64,000 nucleotides of DNA from assembly GCA_017470715.1 (NCBI GenBank), contig JAFUYE010000148.1, positions 28,609 through 92,608 of the forward strand. Reading direction: 5' to 3'. The notes under the pieces were generated by a model, which was given only the letters and a program-made list of their open reading frames with translations, made no database searches and was not told the origin of the DNA. Source of the DNA: Selenomonadaceae bacterium (GTDB taxonomy: Bacteria; Bacillota; Negativicutes; Selenomonadales; Selenomonadaceae). The translations under genes were made by a program, and so were the position numbers. Numbering within the stretch: the first letter of the stretch is position 1; each line of letters opens with the position of its first letter. Below, piece by piece: positions 20,084 through 27,892 of the stretch.

Positions 20084-20812
20084 ATGGATAATTTATTTGG
20101 CGAATTCATGGGCACGATGGTACTGATTGTTTTCGGTGCCGGCGTCTGTGCCAACATGTCACTCACGAAATCCAAAGGTCAAGGCGGCGGCTGGATTTGT
20201 ATAGCTGTCGGCTGGGGTTTCGCAGTCACGCTCGGCGTCTTCACGTCGACAACGCTCGGTGCTCCTCAAGGCGATTTGAATCCTGCAGTCACGCTCGCGA
20301 AAACTATGGCGGGCATTTACACCATGGGACAATTTGTCGCAACGTCCGCCGCTCAACTTGCAGGTGCGATTTTGGGCGCAACGATTGTTTGGCTCGCTTA
20401 CCTGCCGCATTGGGAAGAAACTGACGATCCCGCGACGAAATTGGGCGTCTTCGCAACCGGTCCGGCTATCCGTTCACCAATGGCAAACTTCCTGTGCGAA
20501 GCGATTGCGACGTTCTTCCTGATGTTCATTATTTGGATGATTTTCAGCAAACCGATTGGTGCGCTCGTTCCCGGTTACGGTCCGTATATCGTCGGCGTTT
20601 TGATTTGGGCACTCGGCTTGTCGCTCGGCGGTCCCACAGGTTACGCGATGAATCCCGCTCGTGACTTGGGTCCGCGCATTGCTCATGCGATTTTGCCGAT
20701 TGCAGGCAAAGGCGGTTCCGATTGGGGTTACGCTTGGGTTCCGATTCTTGGACCGTTTGCAGGTGCGTTTGTCGCTTACGTCGTTGCAAATGCTTGCGGC
20801 GTCCTCGGATAA
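20084..20812 (+). CDS. glpF: Glycerol uptake facilitator (aquaglyceroporin)
   Basis: GlpF is an inner-membrane channel for facilitated glycerol entry. The 242-residue protein has the six-helix MIP fold and both NPA boxes, GDLNPAVTL near residue 64 and AMNPARDLGPR near residue 187. The Arg after the second NPA and the following Asp are those of glycerol channels rather than water channels. ATG 20084 follows CAGGAGG; the ORF upstream of it is repeat sequence. A terminator follows directly. Confidence 0.96.
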   Translation: MDNLFGEFMGTMVLIVFGAGVCANMSLTKSKGQGGGWICIAVGWGFAVTLGVFTSTTLGAPQGDLNPAVTLAKTMAGIYTMGQFVATSAAQLAGAILGATIVWLAYLPHWEETDDPATKLGVFATGPAIRSPMANFLCEAIATFFLMFIIWMIFSKPIGALVPGYGPYIVGVLIWALGLSLGGPTGYAMNPARDLGPRIAHAILPIAGKGGSDWGYAWVPILGPFAGAFVAYVVANACGVLG

Positions 20813-20830
20813 AATTTTCTTCAACGCAAT

Positions 20831-20868
20831 AAAAAAAGTCGGGAGCCTGCGCGGCTCTCGGCTTTTTG
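20831..20868 (+). terminator. Terminator of the glp operon
   Basis: AAAAAGTCGGGAGCC pairs with GGCTCTCGGCTTTTT around a five-base loop, followed by T residues. Confidence 0.85.
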
Positions 20869-20886
20869 TTTTCGGGAGTGATTCAA

Positions 20887-21546
20887 ATGATTATTTACTT
20901 CACACACAAAGGCGGCAAATATTTTCCCGTCGACGAAAGTTTGAAACTTGACCCGTCGACACCACGCGGGCTTTACGTGAATTTGACAAACCGTTGTAAC
21001 TGCGACTGCGTGTTTTGCCTGCGACAAAAAAAATCCATGGCACGCGAGTCAAGTCTTTGGCTGGAACGCGAACCGACGGTTGATGAAGTCAAAGCCGAAT
21101 TCGATAATGCGCCGTGGCATCTCGTAACGGAATTGGTTTTCTGCGGCTTCGGCGAGCCGACGATTCGTCTTGCGGAACTTGTGGAGCTGTTGACTTACGC
21201 AAAAAAAATTCGCCCGAATTTGCCGACGCGTTTAAACACGAACGGATTGGGCGAACTTTATCACGGGCGGGAAATTGCGGCGGACTTCGATAAAATTTTG
21301 GACACGGTGTCAATCAGCCTCAATGCCGCGACTGCCGAAAAATATTTCAAACTTACCCGCGCTGCTTACGGGCTGAAATCTTTCGACGCAATGTTGACTT
21401 TCGCCGAACACATGAAAAATTTTGTGCCGCATGTCGTGTTGACGGTCGTCGATAAAGTCACGTCGCCCGAAGAAATTTCCGTCTGTCAAAAAATTTGCGA
21501 CGAACGAAATTTAACTCTGCGCGTGCGTCCTTACGAAGACAGCTGA
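20887..21546 (+). CDS. Radical SAM protein, TatD-associated type
   Basis: This 219-residue protein has the radical SAM cluster motif CNCDCVFC (CX3CX2C) near residue 36, within VNLTNRCNCDCVFCLRQKK, and a GFGEPT motif near residue 87. Its short length and motif spelling match the family often found next to tatD (TIGR04038 type), which has no established substrate. No tatD gene is visible here. ATG 20887 follows GGGAG; the preceding in-frame codons lie in the glp terminator. It stands alone between two terminator or repeat regions. Confidence 0.82.
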   Translation: MIIYFTHKGGKYFPVDESLKLDPSTPRGLYVNLTNRCNCDCVFCLRQKKSMARESSLWLEREPTVDEVKAEFDNAPWHLVTELVFCGFGEPTIRLAELVELLTYAKKIRPNLPTRLNTNGLGELYHGREIAADFDKILDTVSISLNAATAEKYFKLTRAAYGLKSFDAMLTFAEHMKNFVPHVVLTVVDKVTSPEEISVCQKICDERNLTLRVRPYEDS

Positions 21547-21563
21547 ACTGCACTGCGAAATTT

Positions 21564-21725
21564 GAGGCCGTCACGGATGACGGCCTCGTCCGCAGTTGAA
21601 ACAGGATGTTTCACCTGCGGACACGATAACGCACGACTTCTCACACGCCCGAACAACTTTGAGCAACGCCCCACGCGCAGTGGCGATTTTCTTTGCTACT
21701 TTCTTTCATCGCTGAAAGAAAGTAG
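21564..21725. repeat. Composite palindromic intergenic element, copy 2
   Basis: GAGGCCGTCA/TGACGGCCTC (21564-21587), CCGCAG...CTGCGG enclosing TGAAACA/TGTTTCA (21590-21620), and CTACTTTCTTTCA/TGAAAGAAAGTAG (21696-21725, 13-bp perfect stem). Read on the minus strand, this gives the same order as copy 1 at 438-604, including an AAGAAAA flank and a CGTTATCG word between the hairpins. No gene is present between 21547 and 21779. Confidence 0.7.
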
Positions 21726-21779
21726 ATTCTAAAACTCAAAGTTACTAACGCGCCGAATCGCAGCGATAAACCCCGAAAA

Positions 21780-22607
21780 TTATTTCAACTGACTAACGAA
21801 CCAATCGGCGGCAATTTTCGCAACGTGATTTTCTTCGCCGTGGAAGCCGTGATCGACGCGGTTAAGCAACTCAATTTCGCCGTGCTTGTAAATTTTTTTG
21901 TAACTCAAGCTGTAAGTGTACGGAACAGTAATGTCGCCCGTGCCGTGAATCATCAACGCGTTGCCCGTGAATTTTTCGGCAGTCTCGAAAATCGGCAAAG
22001 TTTGCGCGGTCAAAATGTATTCGCGTCCGACTTTGAAATTGCCATACGGAGATTTAATCTCGACGAATTCGGGCGGATTGAGCGCGTCATAAGTCACGCC
22101 GAACAAATTCCCGCGAATTGCGTCGTCGCGAAGAACGGCCGCCGGAGCCATCAACACGACAGCTTTAATTTTTTCCACGCCGAATTCGCCCGCAAGCATT
22201 GACGCCACAACACCGCCTTGAGAATGCCCCGCGATTGCAATGCTCGTGACGCCGTCAATTTTGCTCGCGTAGTCGTAAACTTTTTTCGCGTCGGAAATTT
22301 CGTTGAGAATCGTCATATCTTGAAATTTGCCGTCACTTTTGCCGTGCCCATTGAAGTCAAAACGAATCGACGCAATTCCGCGTTTTTCCAATTCGTCGGC
22401 AAGAGGAACCAGCAGGGGACTTTCCTTCATGCCTGTGAAGCCATGGCAGATTATCACAAGCGGGAAATTTTTTTGTCCGGCGGGCGTCTGAAGCACTGCG
22501 GCAAGTTTCCCGTGGTCGCCGTCAATCGTCACGTTTTTACTGTTCGCGCACGCCGTCAGCGGCAACAAAAATAAAACCATCAGCCCAAACAAAAATTTTT
22601 TAAGCAT
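21780..22607 (-). CDS. Alpha/beta hydrolase lipoprotein
   Basis: This 275-residue protein begins with a lipoprotein signal peptide; the lipobox LPLTAC puts the lipidated Cys near residue 20. The hydrolase core has an oxyanion-loop HGFTG motif, the nucleophile elbow GHSQGG, an acidic residue in HGTGDITVP, and the catalytic His in the final RVDHGFHGE segment. Such serine-aminopeptidase-like enzymes act on small esters or peptides; the substrate is unknown. ATG 22607 follows GAGAGGTG; the GTG at 22616 overlaps that SD. It probably forms an operon with the upstream lipoprotein, small membrane protein and acetyltransferase. Confidence 0.85.
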   Translation of the reverse strand: MLKKFLFGLMVLFLLPLTACANSKNVTIDGDHGKLAAVLQTPAGQKNFPLVIICHGFTGMKESPLLVPLADELEKRGIASIRFDFNGHGKSDGKFQDMTILNEISDAKKVYDYASKIDGVTSIAIAGHSQGGVVASMLAGEFGVEKIKAVVLMAPAAVLRDDAIRGNLFGVTYDALNPPEFVEIKSPYGNFKVGREYILTAQTLPIFETAEKFTGNALMIHGTGDITVPYTYSLSYKKIYKHGEIELLNRVDHGFHGEENHVAKIAADWFVSQLK

Positions 22608-22612
22608 GTCAA

Positions 22613-23080
22613 TCACCTCTCGAAAGTCACATGAACATTTCCGCTGCCCAAAATTTTTTCAAGGTCGGCGGAATTTATTTTGCCCAGTCGCGTGTAACTG
22701 TAGCTTGTCGAAAAATTTTTGTAAAAAATCACGACGCAGTTATCGCCGAACAACATTAAATCGCCCACAGAAATTTTCCCGACACGTTCAGCATTCGACG
22801 GCAAACTTTCGTTGAGATAAAAATATTTTTCATTACCGTGGAGTTCCTGCATGTCGAGTTCAAGCGGCAATTTTTCGGCGAAAGCGCGGGCAGTCGGATT
22901 ATCTTCGAGCGTCGCCGTGAAAGTTTGTCCGTTGACAGAAATTTTTATCGTGTCCAAAGTTTTCGCCTCCGTAACTGAAATTTTTTCCGCAGTGACGGTT
23001 GCTGAATTCGCCGCAGAATTTTCGCCGCAACCCGTCAGCAAAATCGTCGCCGCGCAGATTGTTGCAAGAAATTTTTTCAT
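22613..23080 (-). CDS. Cyclophilin-like domain lipoprotein
   Basis: This 155-residue protein has a lipobox LLTGC near residue 19. The domain from about residue 50 matches the Cyclophil_like family: ISVNGQTFTATLEDNPTA, a LPLELDMQELHGNEKYFYL segment, and a GDLMLFGDNCVVIFYKNF segment. These small beta barrels resemble cyclophilin but lack proven prolyl isomerase activity. The true start is the ATG before MKKFLATICAATILL, 59 codons into a longer frame that overlaps the neighbouring gene. Its stop lies within the SD region of the hydrolase gene. Confidence 0.82.
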   Translation of the reverse strand: MKKFLATICAATILLTGCGENSAANSATVTAEKISVTEAKTLDTIKISVNGQTFTATLEDNPTARAFAEKLPLELDMQELHGNEKYFYLNESLPSNAERVGKISVGDLMLFGDNCVVIFYKNFSTSYSYTRLGKINSADLEKILGSGNVHVTFER

Positions 23081-23096
23081 AACGTTACCTCGCAAT

Positions 23097-23390
23097 TTAT
23101 TTGTGTCCCGACGAATTGGAACTTTTCGACGAATGACTTGACGAAGGTTTTTGCATTGTCCATGGCTTGCGATTTGAAGTTGAGCCGGCGTAACGGTCGC
23201 GCTTGTCGCTGTGATAATAATGCCTGCTGTTATGCTCGTTGCCGGAGCGAAAAGCATTTCCGTAGCCGCCTGCGTCCATGCGATTTAACAGCACGGCAAA
23301 AATTGTTCCGACTGCAACGAAAATGGCGAACGTCACTTGCTTGAAATGTTCCGCGCAGAATTCTTTGACGGTCTCGAAAAAATTTTTCAT
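23097..23390 (-). CDS. Small membrane protein with Ser/His-rich tail
   Basis: This is a 97-residue protein with one transmembrane helix (about residues 18-38) and a tail rich in Ser, His, Arg and Tyr. No family is recognised. The ATG overlaps the stop of the acetyltransferase gene (ATGA), which supports it being a real, coupled gene rather than a chance ORF. Confidence 0.6.
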   Translation of the reverse strand: MKNFFETVKEFCAEHFKQVTFAIFVAVGTIFAVLLNRMDAGGYGNAFRSGNEHNSRHYYHSDKRDRYAGSTSNRKPWTMQKPSSSHSSKSSNSSGHK

Positions 23391-24001
23391 ATGTGCGCCT
23401 CAAGATAATCGACGGACGCGCTTGACCTGTCATCTTCGACTTTGCGGATAAATTTCGCGGGAATTCCGCCGACAACGGTAAACGGCTCGACATCTTTGGT
23501 GACGACCGCGCCCGCCGCAACTACCGACCATTCGCCGACGGTGACGCCCTGCAGAATCACGGAATTTGAGCCGATCCAAGCGTTGTCGCAAATTTTTATC
23601 GGCTTGTAGTGAAGTTTGCGGCTTTTGCTCGGTGCAAGTTCATGATTCGCCGTCGCCAAAACGACATTGTGCCCGATTAACACGCCGTCGCCGATTGTGA
23701 TACCGCCTTGATCTTGAAAGCGGCAACCGGAATTGATGAAAACATTTTTGCCGAACGAAATATTTTTGCCGAAATCCGCAGTGAACGGCGGGAACAGTCG
23801 AAACGTCGAATCAACTTCCCTGCGCGTGAGCCGCGACATGATTTCGACAATTTCTTCGGGCGTGTGATAAGCGGTATTCAATTCCATTTCAATTCGGCGG
23901 CTGTCCTGACACATTTCGCGGAAAAAATCCAGGCGTTCGGGCAATTTGTTCGCGGGATGATTTTCGTCGGCAAAACTTTGTCTGAGTTCTTCGATAGTCA
24001 T
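23387..24001 (-). CDS. Sugar O-acetyltransferase (maltose/galactoside acetyltransferase family)
   Basis: The 204-residue protein has an N-terminal Mac domain (residues about 10-60) and a left-handed beta-helix of hexapeptide repeats. The signature GVTVGEWSVVAAGAVVTKDVEPFTVVGGIPAKFI is present near the C-terminus in order, with the active-site His in ATANHELAPSKS. These enzymes move acetyl from acetyl-CoA to sugar hydroxyls in the cytoplasm. GGAGGTCGATTAA precedes the ATG. A related, shorter enzyme is encoded at 62561-63127. Confidence 0.9.
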   Translation of the reverse strand: MTIEELRQSFADENHPANKLPERLDFFREMCQDSRRIEMELNTAYHTPEEIVEIMSRLTRREVDSTFRLFPPFTADFGKNISFGKNVFINSGCRFQDQGGITIGDGVLIGHNVVLATANHELAPSKSRKLHYKPIKICDNAWIGSNSVILQGVTVGEWSVVAAGAVVTKDVEPFTVVGGIPAKFIRKVEDDRSSASVDYLEAHI

Positions 24002-24030
24002 TTAATCGACCTCCAAAAAATTTTTAGTTG

Positions 24031-24102
24031 AAACGCGGCGATAAAGTTTGAGTTGTGATAACGTCGCGGCGCGTCAACTGTTCCGTCGCTTTTAAAGCGA
24101 CC
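24031..24102. repeat. Dispersed palindromic repeat, copy B
   Basis: ACGCGGCGATAAAGTTTGA, then an AACTGTTCCG word and the palindrome TCGCTTTTAAAGCGA (24086-24100), reproduce in order the flanks seen at 12131-12212. Only the central palindrome differs. Confidence 0.55.
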
Positions 24103-24160
24103 CTCCAAAAAATTTTTGCAGTTAATTTTATCGGTGAAGTTCGCTCTGTGTCAAATTTTA

Positions 24161-24189
24161 TTTACAGTGAAAAAGTTGCGTGCTAAAAT
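24161..24189 (+). promoter_or_regulatory. Promoter for the anchored protein / zinc-ribbon pair
   Basis: TTTACA (24161-24166) and TAAAAT (24184-24189) have 17-base spacing, about 30 bases upstream of the coding start. Confidence 0.7.
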
Positions 24190-24217
24190 ATTTTGCAAGT
24201 CAAAAATTTTTGAGGAG

Positions 24218-24853
24218 ATGATTGACACGAATTCCAAACTTCCGTACATTGCGGGGCTTTTACTTGCGTTGATAATTTCAATCGGCTTGGGATATTTTTT
24301 CAGCTCACAGGGCGAAGATTATTCCGCAGTCAACGTGCAAAATCGTCCGCCGAAAGTCGAAACTCAATCGTCACTGCAAGCTGTAACCGAAACGACTTCG
24401 CAATCCGTCACGACGCCCGCCGAAGTTCAATCGATACCGCAACAAACGGGAGCTTTGAACGCGCTTGATTTGTCGCTGGGAAATTTTTCGATTGACGACC
24501 CCGAATCAAAAGTTCGTCAAGCTTTGGGCACGCCGCTAAAAACTTCGACCGACCCAAACGGCGCAACACGTTTAACTTACGACGCGATTGAAATCGTTTT
24601 GCGTAACGGGAAAATTTCCGCGCTCGTTTCGCAAACTTCCGCAGTTTCCACGCCGCGAGGAATTCACGACGGTTCACCCGCGCAAGAAGTTTTCGACGCT
24701 TACGGCACGAATTATCAAAGTGAGCCTTTCGAGAACACTACGCTTTACGAATACACGATAACTTCCAAAGACGGCACGCCCTGTTGGTTACGTTTCGCCG
24801 TGCGTGACGCCGACAGACGCGTCGATTACATCAGCATAAGATTCGTTCAGTGA
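24218..24853 (+). CDS. Membrane-anchored extracytoplasmic protein with two BamE/SmpA-like repeats (tentative)
   Basis: This protein of about 211 residues has one N-terminal transmembrane helix (about residues 9-29), a Ser/Thr/Gln-rich linker, and a domain with the word SIDDPESKVRQALGTPLK near residue 98 and a weaker second repeat near GSPAQEVFDAYGTNY. This is reminiscent of the SmpA/OmlA fold, but the assignment is tentative. ATG 24218 sits directly against GAGGAG, which is closer than usual, and no better codon is in frame. The promoter places the transcript start just upstream. It is followed 12 bases later by the zinc-ribbon protein. Confidence 0.6.
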   Translation: MIDTNSKLPYIAGLLLALIISIGLGYFFSSQGEDYSAVNVQNRPPKVETQSSLQAVTETTSQSVTTPAEVQSIPQQTGALNALDLSLGNFSIDDPESKVRQALGTPLKTSTDPNGATRLTYDAIEIVLRNGKISALVSQTSAVSTPRGIHDGSPAQEVFDAYGTNYQSEPFENTTLYEYTITSKDGTPCWLRFAVRDADRRVDYISIRFVQ

Positions 24854-24865
24854 AAGGAACCCGCC

Positions 24866-26053
24866 ATGAAAGAAATTGTCTGCCCGAAATGCAAGCAAGT
24901 TATTGACGATGCCGACGCGAAATTTTGTCCGAAATGCGGTGCAGATCTTCAAGCACTCATGACGAATTGGACGTGCAAAAAATGCGGGCATGTCAATTCC
25001 GCTGACGCAAGTTTCTGCAAAAGTTGCGGTGACAGTCGCAACAAGCAAAGCAAATTAATCTACTCGGAAAAATTTCGTTATGGGATTGCGATTGTTGCGG
25101 TGATTTTAATCGGCGGGCTCGGCTCGTATTTTTATTTTAACGGCGAAAACGAACAGCGTTATTTGACGAATTACGCCGCCGCCTCACGCGATTTGGTCGA
25201 AGTCAACAGCATTTTGACGAGTAACGTAAAATTTGAATCGCTCAACGCCGCGAAGCCCGAACAGTTGATTGAGCAACTCAAAACGCAAAAAGACACTTTG
25301 GACGCGCAGGCAAAAATTTTTTCTGACATGAAACCGTTTAAAAATTACGACGCTCAACACGCCGATTTGATTACGCTGTTGCAAAAGGAAAGCGAAATTA
25401 TCGCGCAGATTATTCAGGTTATTTCAAAGCCGCTTGATTCGACGGTCGACGCTTCAATCGAAAACATCAAAAATAATCTTGCGACGGTTAAAACTCTCGA
25501 AGAAAAAATCAAAGTTCCGAACGCGAATTTTGTTTCGACGGTGAATCTTTCCAACGTGCCCGAACAGCTGAATGTTTTCGTCGCCGAACAACGCAAAGTC
25601 AACGCCGCGAAGATGGAAAAACTTGCCGCCAATCAGGAATTCTTCCGCCAAATGGACGACGCAATTCACCGCTACGACGGAGCAAAATCCGATCTCGGAA
25701 AAATTTTGGACAGCCATAAAACCAGCGGAATAATTTGGGCGGATTATTTCAGCGTGCTTGACCGTGCAAAATCTGCGCGAATCGAAATAAGAAATTCCGT
25801 CAGCGAAATTGTTGCGCCGGCGGGCACCGAAAATTTGAAACGCGATTTCCGTACAGTGCTTGACGATTCGATAAGTTATTGCGAACTCATGCGCGAGGCG
25901 GCAAATTTGGGCTTCAACAATTATCATATCGACCGAATGAAAAAAGAAACTGCCGCCAAAGATGTCGACGCCCAAGTTCAAAGCGAATACGCGACTTTCA
26001 TGGGTAGCTACACCGCCGCGAAAAATCGTCTGCTCAACATCAACAACCTTTGA
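24866..26053 (+). CDS. Double zinc-ribbon membrane protein
   Basis: This 395-residue protein has two N-terminal zinc ribbons: CPKC...CPKC (residues 5-24) and CKKC...CKSC (residues 36-56). One transmembrane helix follows (about 70-92), then a long helical, probably extracytoplasmic, region of about 300 residues. Cytosolic zinc ribbon plus one TM plus an external sensor-like domain is a common plan in Firmicutes, but the function is unknown. AAGGAACCCGCC precedes the ATG. A terminator follows. Confidence 0.75.
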   Translation: MKEIVCPKCKQVIDDADAKFCPKCGADLQALMTNWTCKKCGHVNSADASFCKSCGDSRNKQSKLIYSEKFRYGIAIVAVILIGGLGSYFYFNGENEQRYLTNYAAASRDLVEVNSILTSNVKFESLNAAKPEQLIEQLKTQKDTLDAQAKIFSDMKPFKNYDAQHADLITLLQKESEIIAQIIQVISKPLDSTVDASIENIKNNLATVKTLEEKIKVPNANFVSTVNLSNVPEQLNVFVAEQRKVNAAKMEKLAANQEFFRQMDDAIHRYDGAKSDLGKILDSHKTSGIIWADYFSVLDRAKSARIEIRNSVSEIVAPAGTENLKRDFRTVLDDSISYCELMREAANLGFNNYHIDRMKKETAAKDVDAQVQSEYATFMGSYTAAKNRLLNINNL

Positions 26054-26059
26054 ACTCCG

Positions 26060-26090
26060 GCTCGTCGAAAAATCGGCGGGCTTTTTTATT
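26060..26090 (+). terminator. Terminator after the zinc-ribbon gene
   Basis: CTCGTCGA pairs with TCGGCGGG (G-U pairs included) before a T run. The same stem is reused at 30281-30310. Confidence 0.7.
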
Positions 26091-26152
26091 GCTTGCTTTT
26101 ATCCTGCGCGGCAATTAAAATAAACCAATTCCACCGCGAAAGGAGTTTTGTC

Positions 26153-26644
26153 ATGGGAATTCTCGACAAAATCAAAAGCATCCTGCCCAAGCGCAAGGAA
26201 CCCGAATTGCAAAACAATGTTCCGAAAGAAAAAGAAAATATTCGCATAACGTTCGGCAAATATTGCAACGCGAATCACGGCACGACGGACGGCAAACTTT
26301 GCGCCAAATGCACGGCGGTGCTCTCGACCGTCATGATAAAAATCAGCCGCTGTCCATACGGTATCGGCAAACCGATTTGCGAACAATGCGAGACGCCCTG
26401 TTTCGGCGAACGTTTCACGAAGGAATTTTTGGAAATCATGAAAGCCGGCAGCAAAAAAATGTTGCTCAGTCATCCGATGATGGCGGTCAAGCACAAATTG
26501 GCAAGCCTCGGCGCGGAATACGCCAAAATGGAACGCGACAAAAAAACTTCCGACAAGCAGAAGGCGGAGACCGAAAAAATCAAAGCCAAATTCGCAAACG
26601 CAACCCGTTCGCCAAAAAAGTCCAAGAAACGCAAGAAGAAATAA
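26153..26644 (+). CDS. Nitrous-oxide-stimulated promoter family protein (YgbA_NO)
   Basis: The central segment contains CPYGIGKPICEQCETPCF near residues 62-80, followed by a helix ending in MLLSHPMMAVKH. This Cys pattern is diagnostic of the YgbA family, whose E. coli member is induced by nitric oxide. The molecular role is unknown. The C-terminus is a Lys-rich tail. The ATG at 26153 follows AAAGGAG. The Cys residues suggest metal or Fe-S binding. It precedes the broken fliB by only 18 bases. Confidence 0.85.
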   Translation: MGILDKIKSILPKRKEPELQNNVPKEKENIRITFGKYCNANHGTTDGKLCAKCTAVLSTVMIKISRCPYGIGKPICEQCETPCFGERFTKEFLEIMKAGSKKMLLSHPMMAVKHKLASLGAEYAKMERDKKTSDKQKAETEKIKAKFANATRSPKKSKKRKKK

Positions 26645-26662
26645 ACTGTGTGGGAAAATTTC

Positions 26663-27877
26663 ATGACGAAAAAATATTTGTACTTTCAGCCCGAATACGT
26701 TCGCGAATTTAAATGCGACGGCTCGAAATGTGACGCCCGCTGTTGTAAAAATTGGAACATTGAAGTTGACGCCCAAACTCACGCGCAGTATTCGCGAATC
26801 AAGCCCGAAGTCGACGCGCAAAAAATTTTGTCGCACATCAAATTCAACGCGGACAACAAACAATATTTCGTCGAAATGAATGAGAAAAAATTTTGCCCGT
26901 TCCTCAACGAAAAAAATTTGTGCCGCCTGCAACTTAAGTACGGCGAAAATTTTTTGTCGAAAACCTGCACGACTTTTCCGCGCTTCACGCGAGATTTCGG
27001 AACATTTTTTGAGCGTGCATTGGCGTTGACGTGCCCCGTAGCGGCGGAAATGATTTTGTTCCGTGATGAGCCGTTGTTGTTCGAGTTGATTGAAACGTTG
27101 GAGGACGGCAACGCCAAAGTCGTAATTACTTCCGTCGCCCGTTCCGCAAGAATTTTTCGGGCACTTTATTGACCTTCAGGTTGCAATGATTTCGATTTTG
27201 CAGGAACGCACGCTGACAATCGACCAACGGCTAATCGTGCTGGGATTTTTCCTCGACAGATTCGACGAAATATTTTTCGACACGGACGCCGAAGACGCAA
27301 TGACGAAATTAATCGACGCTTACGAATCGAAACAATTTTTGTCGGAGCAAGTGCCGCGCATGTTGGCGACGGTTCAATTCGACGCGAAAAAATTTATCGG
27401 GCGGATATTGTTGATTTTGGAAAATCTTTACCGCAACGGTGTTCCCGACTACAGCAAAAAATCTCTGAACGCGCTTGTTGAAACGTTAAAAATTTTTCCC
27501 GACACAAGCGGAAAGTTTCCGTCACGAAACTCGTCGCCAATTACGAATCACTTTCCGACGAACGAAAAAATTTTTTGGCGCGGTACTCAAACTTTCTGGA
27601 AAATTTTTTGGTCAACGAACTTTTCTTGACGTGTTTCCCGTGGAAGTTTCAAGCAAGTTTTGCAAAAAATTTCGGCGTCTTCGTCGCGGAGTACAAAATT
27701 CTTGAACTGTTGCTGTTCGCGGCGGCGCAGAAAAATCTCGGCAACCGCGATAAATTATCGAAACTTGTCGATTGGTTTGCTGCTCAGAAAGATCACAACA
27801 ATGTTTTTGATAAAAAAATCTTGGAAAGCATCCCCGACGATATTTTTTCACTGATTGAAACTTTTCTTCAGCCGTAA
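26663..27877 (+). pseudogene. fliB: Flagellin lysine-N-methylase FliB homologue with two compensating frameshifts
   Basis: FliB enzymes methylate lysines in flagellin. The start of the gene (CKNWN Cys cluster, CPFLNEKNLCRLQ, CTTFPR) is in one frame until about 27140, where that frame meets a TGA at 27170. The family continues one base over (PQEFFGHFIDLQVAMISILQ) to about 27510. It then returns to the original frame (SVTKLVANYESLSDE) to the stop at 27877. The total of about 400 residues equals the family's usual length. A net +1 then -1 shift is needed, so the gene is either a young pseudogene or carries two sequencing indels. No flagellar genes occur in the window. Confidence 0.82.
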
Positions 27878-27892
27878 ATTGGAGGCGAATTG

